A program made the translations under genes and the position numbers. Below are positions 42,788-52,012 of a DNA stretch of 64,000 bases, piece by piece. The stretch lies in the NCBI GenBank assembly GCA_963726405.1, contig CAVSCF010000005.1, forward strand, positions 558,001-622,000, in the 5' to 3' direction. Within the stretch, counting starts at the first letter, position 1. Each line of letters starts with the position of its first letter. The notes under the pieces were generated by a model that worked only from the letters and a program-made list of their open reading frames with translations, had not been told where the DNA came from and searched no databases. This DNA comes from JAOUJD01 sp963726405 (GTDB lineage Bacteria > Pseudomonadota > Gammaproteobacteria > Burkholderiales > Burkholderiaceae_F).

Positions 42788-43045
42788 ATGAAAGTGCTGA
42801 TCCCGAGTCCTCTGCTTTCGTACACCGGCCGCTCGTGGGTGAACGCGGACGGCAAGACCCTCGGCGAGCTGCTCGCGGACCTCGACCGGCAGTACCCGGG
42901 CATCCGCTTCCGAATGATCGACGAGCAGGATCGGATGCGGCGCCACGTGCGCTTTTTCGTCAACGGAGAAGCCACGTTCGACCTCGACCTGCCTTTGCGC
43001 TCGGCCGACGAGGTCTGCATCGTCCAGGCGCTCAGCGGCGGGTGA
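42788..43045 (+). CDS. MoaD/ThiS-like ubiquitin-fold protein
   Basis: 85 residues with a beta-grasp pattern (MKVLIPSPLLSYTGRSWVNADGKTLGELLADLDRQYPG) and a C-terminal LSGG, where the GlyGly end is expected to be adenylated or thiocarboxylated as in MoaD/ThiS. There is no molybdopterin or thiamine gene nearby. It lies 3 bases after the BNR gene. It may act as a sulfur carrier for an unknown reaction or a protein modifier; either is inference. Confidence 0.82.
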   Translation: MKVLIPSPLLSYTGRSWVNADGKTLGELLADLDRQYPGIRFRMIDEQDRMRRHVRFFVNGEATFDLDLPLRSADEVCIVQALSGG

Positions 43046-43190
43046 CGGCGCCCGCCACCTCCGGCACGCACGCCGCCTGCTCGCCCCCCGGGGAAATCTA
43101 ATTCTTCGCGGCTGTCGATTCCGGCCGCCGCCGTTCGACGTAGAGGCAGGACCGGACCGTTTTGCCGGTGCCTGCCAACTGGAGGCGAGC

Positions 43191-43631
43191 ATGCGTGTGA
43201 TGGTGATCGTGAAGGCGAACAAGCAGTCCGAGGCCGGCGAGATGCCCGGCAAGGAGCTGCTGACGGCCATGGGGAATTACAACGAGGAACTGGTCAAGGC
43301 GGGCGTGATGCTCGCCGGCGAAGGCCTGCATCCGACTGCACGCGGCAAGCGCGTGCGGTTCGGCTCCGGCAGGAAGACCGTGATCGACGGCCCGTTCGCC
43401 GAGAGCAAGGAACTGATCGCCGGCTTCTGGCTGTGGCAGGTAAGGTCGATGGAGGAAGCGGTCGAATGGCTCAGGCGCGCGCCGTTCGAGGAAGGCGAGG
43501 AGGTCGAGCTGCGCCCCGTGTTCGAGGCCGACGATTTCGGAGCCGAATTCACGCCCGAACTGCGCGAGCAGGAAGAACGGCAACGAACCGCGATCGAGGA
43601 GCGGACGAAGGGCCGCGCCACGGCGAACTGA
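43191..43631 (+). CDS. YciI/DGPF family protein
   Basis: 146 residues of the YCII fold: RVMVIVKANKQSEAGEMPGKELLTAMGNYNEELVKAGVM, with the characteristic DGPFAESKELIAGFWLWQVRSMEEAVEWLRRAPF in the middle. Related proteins are sometimes found with sigma factors or VOC proteins. The C-terminal tail is charged. A GGAGG lies close upstream of the ATG. The remnant of a VOC gene follows. Confidence 0.85.
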   Translation: MRVMVIVKANKQSEAGEMPGKELLTAMGNYNEELVKAGVMLAGEGLHPTARGKRVRFGSGRKTVIDGPFAESKELIAGFWLWQVRSMEEAVEWLRRAPFEEGEEVELRPVFEADDFGAEFTPELREQEERQRTAIEERTKGRATAN

Positions 43632-43641
43632 AGCACACGCC

Positions 43642-43743
43642 ATGGCGACCCTCCAGCGCATCACTCCCTGCCTGTGGTCCGACGGCCGGGCGGAAGCGGC
43701 GGTCGGCTGGATCCTGGTCCGCGCGAACGTCTTGGGAGGGTGA
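43642..43743 (+). pseudogene. Remnant of a VOC/PhnB-like gene
   Basis: 33 codons: MATLQRITPCLWSDGRAEAAVGW is the typical N-terminus of PhnB-type VOC proteins (usually about 150 residues), but the sequence then diverges and stops. It follows the YciI gene by 10 bases; YciI and PhnB-like genes are common neighbours. The remaining domain is not found downstream in any frame I could see, so this is a degraded or deleted copy. Confidence 0.55.
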
Positions 43744-43919
43744 AAGTATCGACAAGCGCCGGCCGTGCGTTCAGGGGCGTGCGCGTGCAGAGGCTACATA
43801 ACGGTCCTTATGCCCCTGCGCAACCGCGCTCGCCGTGCCGTCGCGGTGGACGACGGCCGACGCGACGTCTTCCTGTCCGCGATCATGGCGAGCGGACAGG
43901 CGCGACCAAGAATGAAGGC

Positions 43920-45476
43920 ATGAGAATGCGCTGGATCGCGGCGGCCTCGTTGGCGCTGCTTGCACAGGGCCAGCCTCTCGCCGCCGAGCCGCCGCTGTGG
44001 TTCGATGGCGCCCGGCTGTCACCACAGGCCGAGCAGGCCGTTGCCCTGCTGTCGGACGCGACCAGCCATGGGCTTGAACCGGCCGAGTACCACGCCGAGC
44101 GGCTGGCAGGGGACGTCTATCGCGCGCGCGGCGGGGGACTCGATCCAACGGCGCTGGCGGCGCTCGATCGCCAGCTTACGGCCGCCATGGAGCGTTACCT
44201 GACGGACCTGCACAGGGGTCGGATCGCGCCCGAGCAACTTCCCCGCGGCTATGTCGAACCGACGCGCGCGTCCTTCGACGCCGCCGTCGCGCTGCGCACC
44301 GCCCTCGCCTACAACCGGCTGCAGGAGGCCGCGCGCGAAGCCGCACCGCGCTTCGCCCAGTACCAACGTCTGCGCGAGGCGCTCGCTCACTACCGCACGC
44401 TGGCCGGTCACCCCGCGTGGCAATCCCCGCTGCCGCCGCTGCCGCCCGGGCCTCGCAACGCGCCGCCCAAACTCGAGGCCGGTCAACCGTACGCCGGCGT
44501 CGGGGTGCTGCGCGAGCGCCTGATCGCGCTCGGGGATCTGCCCGCCACAACGCCCCCAGCTGCACTTTATGACGACGCAGTGGCCGCCGGCGTCCGCGCC
44601 TTCCAGCAGCGCCACGGGCTGAACCCCGACGGAGCTCTCGGCAAGGCAACGTTCGCGCAATTGCAGGTGCCGCCGGCCGCGCGGGTACGTCAGCTCGAAC
44701 TGATGCTCGAGCGCCTGCGCTGGACGCCGCTGATGCAGGGGCCGCGCATGGTGGTGATCAACATCCCCGAGTTCACGCTGCGCGCCTATGAGGTCCAGAG
44801 CGAGCAGATCGTCGTGAGCGAGACGATGAAGATCATCGTCGGCAAGGCGATGAACACGCGCACGCCACTGTTCACCGAGCAGATGCGCTTCATCGAATTC
44901 CAGCCGTTCTGGAACGTGCCGCCGTCGATCGCGCGCGGCGAGGTCGTTCCGCGGCTGCGGCGCGATCCCGCTTACTGGGAGCGCGAAGGGCTTCGAGTTC
45001 GTCGTCGGCGGCAAGCGTGGTTGCGGCAGCTGTCGGCGACACTGCTCGACGAGACCGTCGCCGGCCGGGCGCGCATCCGTCAGCGGCCCGGACCGAAGAA
45101 TGCGCTGGGCGACATCAAGTTCGTGTTCCCGAACAACGACAACATCTACCTGCATCACACGCCGGCCGTGAGCCTGTTCGCGCGCGACCGTCGGGACTTC
45201 AGCCACGGCTGCATCCGCGTCGAGCAGCCGGTGGCGCTGGCACGGTTTGTCTTGCGCGACAAGCCCGAATGGACCGAAGAGCGCATCCGCGCGGCGATGA
45301 GTGAGGGAGGTCCCATAACGCTGCGCCTCGCGGAACCCATCCCGGTCCTGATTGCCTATGGAACTGCTATGGTCAGACAAGGCCGTGTGCACTTCTACGA
45401 AGACATCTACGGTCAGGATCGCCGGCTCGACGCCGCCCTGCGCCAGCCCCGGCCGGCCCTGCTTCCACCGACATGA
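43920..45476 (+). CDS. YcbB-type L,D-transpeptidase
   Basis: 518 residues with signal peptide (MRMRWIAAASLALLAQGQPLAAE). A peptidoglycan-binding region (AFQQRHGLNPDGALGKATFAQL) precedes the YkuD catalytic domain, with the active-site motif SHGCIRVE containing the catalytic Cys, and FPNNDNIYLHHTP. It forms 3-3 crosslinks in peptidoglycan. Near 44985-45045 the sequence (EREGLRVRRRRQAWLRQL) departs from the expected EGFEFV pattern, which appears in a shifted frame, so a pair of compensating indels may be present. It overlaps the MepK-like gene by 4 bases. Confidence 0.85.
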   Translation: MRMRWIAAASLALLAQGQPLAAEPPLWFDGARLSPQAEQAVALLSDATSHGLEPAEYHAERLAGDVYRARGGGLDPTALAALDRQLTAAMERYLTDLHRGRIAPEQLPRGYVEPTRASFDAAVALRTALAYNRLQEAAREAAPRFAQYQRLREALAHYRTLAGHPAWQSPLPPLPPGPRNAPPKLEAGQPYAGVGVLRERLIALGDLPATTPPAALYDDAVAAGVRAFQQRHGLNPDGALGKATFAQLQVPPAARVRQLELMLERLRWTPLMQGPRMVVINIPEFTLRAYEVQSEQIVVSETMKIIVGKAMNTRTPLFTEQMRFIEFQPFWNVPPSIARGEVVPRLRRDPAYWEREGLRVRRRRQAWLRQLSATLLDETVAGRARIRQRPGPKNALGDIKFVFPNNDNIYLHHTPAVSLFARDRRDFSHGCIRVEQPVALARFVLRDKPEWTEERIRAAMSEGGPITLRLAEPIPVLIAYGTAMVRQGRVHFYEDIYGQDRRLDAALRQPRPALLPPT

Positions 45477-46030
45477 ACGACTCGAACCACTGCTTCCGCC
45501 GTCGCTTCTTCCTCAAGCACTCCGCCGGTCTCGCAGCGGCGAGCGTGCTGCCCGTCACGCGCTCCGCCAGCGCGAACGTCGCCAGCGCGCGCGAGCTGGC
45601 GATGGTCAACACCCATACCCAGGAACGGATCCAGACGGTCTATGCCATCGCCGACAGTTACGTTCCCGACGTGCTGAGTTCGCTGAACCGCTTCCTGCGG
45701 GATCACTACACGGGCGACGTCGGCCAGATGGACCCGCGGCTGTTCGACCTGCTGCACCAGGTCCGCTTGATGGTCGGCGTGGCGCGGCCCTTCGAGGTGA
45801 TCTCGGGCTATCGCAGCCCGGCGACGAACGAGACGCTGCGCACCACGCGCGGCGGTGGCGTCGCGCGGCACAGCCTGCACATGGAAGGGCGCGCCATCGA
45901 CGTGCGGCTGCCGGGCGTGCCGCTCGCCGATCTGCGCGATGCCGCGCTCTCACTGAAGGCCGGCGGCGTCGGCTACTACCCGGGCCAGCAGTTCGTGCAC
46001 ATCGACACCGGCCGCGTGCGACGCTGGTAA
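45473..46030 (+). CDS. MepK/YcbK-type peptidoglycan endopeptidase (DUF882, M15-like)
   Basis: 185 residues. The N-terminus is a Tat-type signal (CFRRRFFLKHSAGLAAASVLP). The M15/DUF882 domain has the metal and catalytic motif SGYRSP, RHSLHMEGRAIDVRLPG and FVHIDTGRVRRW. It would cleave 3-3 crosslinks or muropeptides. In E. coli the neighbouring ycbB and ycbK genes encode LdtD and MepK, and here the pair is overlapped (ATGA), so co-regulation of synthesis and cleavage of the same crosslinks is suggested. Confidence 0.88.
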   Translation: MNDSNHCFRRRFFLKHSAGLAAASVLPVTRSASANVASARELAMVNTHTQERIQTVYAIADSYVPDVLSSLNRFLRDHYTGDVGQMDPRLFDLLHQVRLMVGVARPFEVISGYRSPATNETLRTTRGGGVARHSLHMEGRAIDVRLPGVPLADLRDAALSLKAGGVGYYPGQQFVHIDTGRVRRW

Positions 46031-46048
46031 GCGACGCGCGCCCGCCGG

Positions 46049-47878
46049 CTAGTGCATCAGGACGTACGTCCCCGGGGCATTGCCCATCGGCCGGTACCTG
46101 CCGTTCGATGACGGCGGCGCAACGCGTTCCCCGGACCGTTCCGCGAGCCACTGCTGCCACGTTGGCCACCACGAGCCGTCACGCGGGTCATTGCGCGCGA
46201 ACCACTGGTCCGGATCGGCGTAATGCTCGGCGGCCGGCTTGGTGGCCACGCGGAAGTGACGCGGCGGCCCGTCGGCTCCGGGTGGATTGACGATGCCGAC
46301 GTTGTGCCCGCCGCTGGTCAGGCAGAAGGTGATGTCGGCATCGGCATAGAGGTGCAGCATGTAGACCGACTTCCACGGCGCCACGTGGTCGCGTTCGGTG
46401 CCCACCAGGAAGATCGGCGCGTGGATGTCGGTCAGGGCCACCGCCCGGCCGTCGTAGCGCAGGCGCCCGGAGGCCAGGTCGTTGTTGAGGTACAGGTTGC
46501 GCAGGTATTCCGTGTGCATCCGGTGCGGCAGCCGCGTCGTGTCCGCGTTCCATGCCGTCAGGTCGGTGTGCTTCGGCGCTTCGGCCATCAGGTACTGACG
46601 CACGAGGCGCGACCACAGCAGGTCGTTCGAGTTGAGCAGGGTGAATGCGCCGGCCATCTGCCGGCCATCGAGGTACCCCTGCTCCCAGGTCATGTCCTCC
46701 AGATACACGAGCTGGCTGTCGTCGATGAAGATCGACAGCTCACCCGCTTCGGTGAAATCGACCTCCGCCGCGAGCAACGTCAGGGATGCGAAGCGGTCGT
46801 CCCCGGCGCCCGCCATCGAAGCCGCGAGCATCGCGAGGAAGGTGCCGCCGAGGCAGTAGCCGACGGCGTGAACCTTCTGCCCGTTGCAGATCGCGGTCAC
46901 CGCGTCGACGGCGGCGCGGATGCCCAGGCGCAGGTAGTGGTCGACGCCGAGTTCACGGTCGCGCGCGTCCGGGTTGCGCCAGGACAGCATGAACACCGTG
47001 TGTCCCTGCTCGACGAGGTAGCGCACCATCGAGTTGTGAGGCGACAGGTCGAGGATGTAGTACTTCAGGATCGGCGACGGCACGATCAGCATCGGCTGCG
47101 CGTACACGCTCGGCGTCGCCGGGGTGTACTGGATCAGTTCGATCAGGTCGTTGCGCAGCACGACCTTGCCCGGTGTCACCGCGACTTCCTGGCCCGGCCG
47201 GAAGTTCTCGCCCTCCGGTGATGGCTTGCCGGCGAAATTCGCCAGCACATCGCGCCACCAGTCGTGCGCGCCCTGCGCGAGGTTCATGCCGCCCGTCTCC
47301 ATCGTGCGGGCGAGCACTTCCGGATTGGTCGGAATGAAATTGGTCGGACTCATCACGTCGAGCATCTGTCGCGCCGTGAACGTCACCATTCGCTCGTGGT
47401 GGCGGCTCACGCCGGCCACGCGGTTGGTCGCATTCCAGATCCACTGCTGGCACAGCAGGAAACTCTGGTGGATCAGGTTGAACGGAGGTTGCTGCCACGC
47501 CGGGTCGGCGAACCGGCGGTCCTGCGGCAGCGGTTCGATGCACGGCTCCGCCTCGCCCTGCATCGACTCCAGCGCGTAGAGCGCGAACTTCGCCGCCTTG
47601 CGCTGGGCCTTGCTCGCCAGTTCCATCTGCTTGCCGGGCGCCGAAGCGAGGTGGCGATACCAGTCGGCCCACGCCGCCATCAACGATGGCCACGCGATCC
47701 CGCGGCTGGCGCGCGCGACGCCCGCGCGGATCGCACGGTCGTAGTTGGCGAGCGGTACGGGCTCGGCGAGGAACTTCTCCGGGGGCGGCTCCGGGGAAGG
47801 ATTCCTGGGAAGGGAAACGACCATTGCGCCGGTCGTGCGCGGTTGCGCTTCGACCGGGGCGAGAGGGACGGCGGACAT
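46049..47878 (-). CDS. phaC: PHA synthase, class I
   Basis: 609 residues. It polymerises (R)-3-hydroxyacyl-CoA to polyhydroxyalkanoate. The lipase-like box is GYCLGGT with nucleophile Cys; the catalytic Asp is in VGTERDHVAPW, and the His is in SGGHNVGIVNPPG. N-terminal PhaC domain features (NLIHQSFLLCQQWIWNATNRV and DWWRDVLANFAG) are present. Length is typical of class I enzymes. A thiolase lies about 4 kb away and an esterase of the PHB depolymerase family at 54.7 kb; no phaB is seen in the window. Confidence 0.93.
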   Translation of the reverse strand: MSAVPLAPVEAQPRTTGAMVVSLPRNPSPEPPPEKFLAEPVPLANYDRAIRAGVARASRGIAWPSLMAAWADWYRHLASAPGKQMELASKAQRKAAKFALYALESMQGEAEPCIEPLPQDRRFADPAWQQPPFNLIHQSFLLCQQWIWNATNRVAGVSRHHERMVTFTARQMLDVMSPTNFIPTNPEVLARTMETGGMNLAQGAHDWWRDVLANFAGKPSPEGENFRPGQEVAVTPGKVVLRNDLIELIQYTPATPSVYAQPMLIVPSPILKYYILDLSPHNSMVRYLVEQGHTVFMLSWRNPDARDRELGVDHYLRLGIRAAVDAVTAICNGQKVHAVGYCLGGTFLAMLAASMAGAGDDRFASLTLLAAEVDFTEAGELSIFIDDSQLVYLEDMTWEQGYLDGRQMAGAFTLLNSNDLLWSRLVRQYLMAEAPKHTDLTAWNADTTRLPHRMHTEYLRNLYLNNDLASGRLRYDGRAVALTDIHAPIFLVGTERDHVAPWKSVYMLHLYADADITFCLTSGGHNVGIVNPPGADGPPRHFRVATKPAAEHYADPDQWFARNDPRDGSWWPTWQQWLAERSGERVAPPSSNGRYRPMGNAPGTYVLMH

Positions 47879-48045
47879 GGGGGACTCCGGGGCGATGCGC
47901 TGCACAGGCCTGGCCGCGACACACCGAACGGCGTGGCACGGTGATTCAAGAATGGGTCGCCCGACGGATGGCGCGTTGACGACACTCAACGCCTTGCGTC
48001 GTGGCCGCGCACGACAGCAGCAGGTACCCGCAATGCGCGACAGCG

Positions 48046-48573
48046 CTAGCCGCCAGGCGCGGTGAATTCGAGTTTCGCCACTGCGGCGTCGATGTCGGAT
48101 GCCGGAATCGGCGTGCTTTCCAGCCGCGATCTCGCAGGCCGCCAGCCTTCCGCCGGTTGCAGGACGGCCCGCACGGCAACGGCACAGCGGCCGGCGGCCG
48201 GGCAGTCGACGGTGGCGTCGACTTCCTCCGATGTCGTGATCGGGGGCAGCGGAACGAACACGATGTCGAACTCGCGCACCTTGTTGGTGACCCGCACGAC
48301 GTGCGACCCGCCTGCGACCGCGATGCGCGTGTAGCCCTGGTACCCCGGAATCCAAGCTCGCGGCTTGCCCTCCACGGCGACGGTCCAGCCCGCCAGGCCG
48401 CGGCCGCCGTTCACGACAACGACGAGTTCCGCCGCGTTCGCCGGGGCACTTTCCTCGGGCATCAAGGCCGGTCGTGGTGGCTCGAGGATGTAGACGCCGC
48501 ATCCGGCCAGCGCGATGGCCCCCGAAAGGGCCATCGGCAGGATGACCCGGCGAGCTCCGTGATGGTTCGTCAT
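48046..48573 (-). CDS. Lipoprotein of unknown function
   Basis: 175 residues. Lipobox LAGC (Cys25). The mature part is a beta-rich domain with AELVVVVNGGRGLAGWTVAVEGK, GYTRIAVAGGSHVVRVTN and a cysteine pair in VDCPAAGRC. No family recognised. It starts 9 bases after the papain-like lipoprotein stop and is co-transcribed with it. Confidence 0.65.
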   Translation of the reverse strand: MTNHHGARRVILPMALSGAIALAGCGVYILEPPRPALMPEESAPANAAELVVVVNGGRGLAGWTVAVEGKPRAWIPGYQGYTRIAVAGGSHVVRVTNKVREFDIVFVPLPPITTSEEVDATVDCPAAGRCAVAVRAVLQPAEGWRPARSRLESTPIPASDIDAAVAKLEFTAPGG

Positions 48574-48582
48574 CGCATCAGT

Positions 48583-49440
48583 TCATCGACTGCCGGAGCC
48601 CGCCTGGACGCGCGGAACAACGCTCGGGAGGGGCACGCTGACGCCGGGCAGACCCAGCGCGAGCCGCGTGAACTTCAGGTGGCCCACGTACATCAGCGGC
48701 TGCTCCACCGGAAGTGACGACACGTCGCCGGCCCGCATATGCATGATGTCCTCGGGTGACACCCAATGCGGTCGGGCGCGCGTCAATGGCAGTCCCGCCA
48801 TCCGGTAGGCCTCCAGCAGGAACTGCGAGCAGAAGAAGCGGTCGTCCCCCCCGTGGATCAGCTGGAACGTGGCCAGCGTCGAAAGACACGCCTCGCGCAG
48901 CACGGTCGGCATGCCCGGGAGTTCGCAGACTCGCCGCTGCAAGGCGAAGGGCGCGTGCATCATCACGCCCACATAGTCGTACGGCTTGCCGACCTGCTCG
49001 CGCGCAAACGCGCTCAGGCGGTCCGCGCGCAGGTCGTCGAGTGCCGGGTGACGGAACACCGCCACGACGGTCTCCTCCTCCATCACTCTCGCCATCGAGC
49101 GCAGCCGTACCCCGCCGCCCAGTGCTTCGGCCACTTCGCCGTCGCCGACGTATAGCGCGGCATGACTGACGGGCGAGACGGTCAACAAGCGGATGCCGGC
49201 GGACGCCACGCCCGCGTCGGCAGACAACAGGATGTCGCCTGGGAGCAGATCCTCCACCCGGGCAAGGCGGCCGCCGTCGGTCGGCGTCAGGCTCTTGCGC
49301 TGGAAGTTGAGCGTCTTCCCCGTCGTGGCCCCCTCGAATTCCGCAGGACGGCGGTCGACGATCTGGGTCGCGCAGCCGGCGAGTACGAGCAAGGCCGCCA
49401 CCGCGAGGGTCCGCGTGCAGCAAATGTTCATCGCGGCCAT
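48583..49440 (-). CDS. YaeF/YiiX-like permuted papain-fold lipoprotein
   Basis: 285 residues with lipobox LAGC (Cys23). The sequence has the order of a circularly permuted NlpC/P60-like enzyme: His in SPVSHAALYVGDGEV precedes the Cys in FFCSQFLLEAYR. The DILLSADAGVASAGIR segment before the His is typical. Such proteins are believed to be amidases or acyltransferases acting on lipids or cell wall; the substrate is not known. It is the first gene of a two-lipoprotein operon. Confidence 0.78.
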   Translation of the reverse strand: MAAMNICCTRTLAVAALLVLAGCATQIVDRRPAEFEGATTGKTLNFQRKSLTPTDGGRLARVEDLLPGDILLSADAGVASAGIRLLTVSPVSHAALYVGDGEVAEALGGGVRLRSMARVMEEETVVAVFRHPALDDLRADRLSAFAREQVGKPYDYVGVMMHAPFALQRRVCELPGMPTVLREACLSTLATFQLIHGGDDRFFCSQFLLEAYRMAGLPLTRARPHWVSPEDIMHMRAGDVSSLPVEQPLMYVGHLKFTRLALGLPGVSVPLPSVVPRVQAGSGSR

Positions 49441-49793
49441 TCGTGTTCCGGCGCCAGGCGCACCAGTGCGATTTAGTCACTCCCGCTGTCGTTGATTTGA
49501 TTCTAGGCGCCCATCGAGCACACCGATTGCACGGCAAGCCGAAGGGTGAGGGCCAGCCGCAGCCCGCCGATCCGGACGCGTCGAAAGCGCCCGGCCAGCC
49601 GCTCTCGGGCCAGGGCGGCCTGGAACGCAATCAGCAGATCACCGGCACCCCGAACACGACACCGGCGAAGAAGTAGCGCGCCGAGGACGCACCGCAGAGG
49701 CGCCACCGACTTCACGGAGCGAATTCCGGTGTGCCGTGCCGACCTTGCACGCCCGAAAATCGCCGCGCTGTCGACGCGGCGCGCTGGCCACGC
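49441..49793. other. Intergenic region with one possible tiny ORF
   Basis: 353 bases. A plus-strand frame from TTG at 49497 to TAG at 49676 encodes a Pro/Gln/Gly-rich hydrophilic peptide (KGEGQPQPADPDASKAPG, then ERNQQITGTPNTTPAKK) that resembles small low-complexity proteins, but there is no ribosome-binding site and coding is not proven. Otherwise nothing is seen. Confidence 0.35.
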
Positions 49794-51329
49794 TCAGAGC
49801 AGCCATTCGATCGGCAACACGGACAGCACGTCCACCTTCAATCGGTCCCACCACCCGGTTCCCGGCTCGGTGTCATGCCGCCGCTCCCCCGATGGCGTGT
49901 GCTCGATCCACTGCAGGCGATTGCCGTCGGGCCCGATCCTCACCTCGTACGCGACCACCGGGACCAGCTGGTCGAAGCTGACGGCAAGACGCTGCGCGAG
50001 CGCGCTGCTGTCGATCACCAGACCCATCTCGGTGTTCAGCCGCGCGGAGCGCTGGTCGAAGTTGAACGAACCGACGAACACGCGCGCACGGTCGACAGCG
50101 AATGTCTTGGCGTGCAAGCCCGAGGAGGCGCCGGAACCGACGCTCATGGCCGCGTCCGGCGCGTCACGGGCGGCAGTCGGCTTCAGCTCGTAGAGCTTCA
50201 CGCCGCCACGCAGCAGCGCCTCGCGGCGCTTGGCGTAGCCGGCGTGCACCGCGCTGACGTCGGAGGCGGACAACGAGTTGGTCAGTATGCGGACGGCGAT
50301 CCCGCGCTCGGAAAGGCCCACCAGCGCCGCGGTGCCGTCCTCGCCTGGCACGAAATACGGCGTGATGAGATCCAGCGTCTTGCCCGGACGCCCGATGGCC
50401 CGTACGAGTTCAGGGAACAGCAGGACGTCCGTACGCGCCGTGGTGTCGAGCGTCTTCGCGGGGTCGTCGTTCACGACGCGAGCGGTCGTCCACTCGAAGG
50501 TCAGCCCTCCATCGAGGATGTCCCGCACGATGGGTGTCGCCCGCACGGCTTCGATGTAGGCAACCGAGTCGGGGCGCTTCCGGTTGGCGGCGAACATGGC
50601 CTGCAGCTGCGCCGGGTCCACAGAACCGACGAACTGGCTGGCGGGATAGGCCGAGGGGCTGTTCCAGTAAAGGTCGAACTGTTTCGACACCGCGGGAACG
50701 ACCGCCCCGACCGCCACCACGTCCAGGTCCGCAAAGAGCACCCCGCTGCCGGCGGCGAAATACTCGTTGCCGATGTTGCGGCCGCCGACGACCGTGATCT
50801 GATTGTCGACGGTGAACGACTTGTTGTGCATGCGCCGGTTCACGCGCGCGAAGTCGCCGACGAAGTTCAGGACACGCATCTCCCGCTGCACGAGCGGGTT
50901 GTAAAGGCGCACTTCGATGTTCGGATGACGGTCGAGCGCGGCGATGGTCGGATCGAGTCCTTTCGTGTTCATGTCGTCGAGAAGCAGACGCACGCGCACT
51001 CCGCGCTCGGCCGCCTGCCATAGCGCCTCGAACAACAGGTTCCCGACCTCGTCGTCGTGCCAGATGTAGTACTGCACGTCGATCGAACGGTCCGCCGCGG
51101 CGGCGAGCAGGGCGCGCACGACGAAGGCATCGCGGGGTTGCGGGAGGGCGTGAATGCCGGTGCCGCGGCTGCTCGGGTCGAAGTGCGTCGATAGCGCGCG
51201 ACCGAGCCGCGTGTCATTCGTTGCCTCCAGCGCGTGCGTGGCCGTGCGGTCCTGCGGCGGCGCGAGGCTGGCACAGCCGGACGACAGCAGCGCCGACCCG
51301 GCCAGGATCAACGCCGGTAGCAGGCGCAT
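49794..51329 (-). CDS. Phospholipase D/cardiolipin synthase-like lipoprotein
   Basis: 511 residues with a lipoprotein signal (LLSSGC). Two HKD motifs mark the PLD superfamily: HNKSFTVDNQITVVGGRNIGNEYF and HAKTFAVDRARVFVGSFNFDQRS. This is the layout of ClsC/YmdC-type enzymes, which use two phospholipids to make cardiolipin. The lipid anchor would place it on the periplasmic side, which is less common for Cls. C-terminal WWDRLKVDVLSVLPIEWLL is the conserved end of this subgroup. Confidence 0.85.
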   Translation of the reverse strand: MRLLPALILAGSALLSSGCASLAPPQDRTATHALEATNDTRLGRALSTHFDPSSRGTGIHALPQPRDAFVVRALLAAAADRSIDVQYYIWHDDEVGNLLFEALWQAAERGVRVRLLLDDMNTKGLDPTIAALDRHPNIEVRLYNPLVQREMRVLNFVGDFARVNRRMHNKSFTVDNQITVVGGRNIGNEYFAAGSGVLFADLDVVAVGAVVPAVSKQFDLYWNSPSAYPASQFVGSVDPAQLQAMFAANRKRPDSVAYIEAVRATPIVRDILDGGLTFEWTTARVVNDDPAKTLDTTARTDVLLFPELVRAIGRPGKTLDLITPYFVPGEDGTAALVGLSERGIAVRILTNSLSASDVSAVHAGYAKRREALLRGGVKLYELKPTAARDAPDAAMSVGSGASSGLHAKTFAVDRARVFVGSFNFDQRSARLNTEMGLVIDSSALAQRLAVSFDQLVPVVAYEVRIGPDGNRLQWIEHTPSGERRHDTEPGTGWWDRLKVDVLSVLPIEWLL

Positions 51330-51454
51330 TGCAGGCTCCTCGATACGCGATGAGCGTTCATTCTAGGACGCGTCGACGTCGGCGCCGGCCGGCAGCCTGC
51401 AGCCTGCGTTGCGGTCTCACGGGACCAGCGAAGGGTCGTTCCCGTAGAGGGACG

Positions 51455-52003
51455 CTAGCCGGCCGCGCCGCAACGCAGAGCCGGCCTCAATTCGACGGTC
51501 GAAGCCTCGCTCGCCAGCCAGACGTGTCCATCCTGCACGGTGCACGTCAACGTCATCGAACGCGCGACGAGCGATTGCAGCGCCTCGGTCTCCGCGGCGG
51601 TCAGCGTGAAGACGCGCAGGTTTGACAGGCGACCCAGGGCTTGCGCGTTTTCCTCCCACCACAGGTCGACCCTGCGTGCTCCGTACGCCAGCACGACCAC
51701 TTCGCGCGCACGGCCGCAGGCCTTGCGGATCGCCCTTTCGTCGGGCAATCCGACGTCGATCCAGCGCAGGAGGACGCCGGTCGGGTCGCGCTGCCACAGG
51801 TCGGCCTCGTCCTCGGTCGACAGCCCGCGGCCGAACTCCAGCGTTTCGTCGGCGTGCAGCGCGAACGCGAGCAGTCGCACCATCATCCGCTCCTCGGTCT
51901 CCGAGGGATGGCGCGCGAGGGTCAGCGCGTGTTGCCCGTAGACGCCGCGATCCAGGTCGGAAACGGTGAGTTCGGCGCGATACACCGTGGAGCGCAGCGC
52001 CAT
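51455..52003 (-). CDS. yaeQ: YaeQ family protein
   Basis: 182 residues of the YaeQ family (MALRSTVYRAELTVSDLDRGVYGQHALTLARHPSETEERMMVRLLAFALHA), a PD-(D/E)XK-like fold protein. In E. coli it was linked to suppression of RfaH loss. It follows the thiolase by 9 bases, so it is likely in the same transcript. Confidence 0.9.
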   Translation of the reverse strand: MALRSTVYRAELTVSDLDRGVYGQHALTLARHPSETEERMMVRLLAFALHADETLEFGRGLSTEDEADLWQRDPTGVLLRWIDVGLPDERAIRKACGRAREVVVLAYGARRVDLWWEENAQALGRLSNLRVFTLTAAETEALQSLVARSMTLTCTVQDGHVWLASEASTVELRPALRCGAAG

Positions 52004-52012
52004 GGCGCGCGA

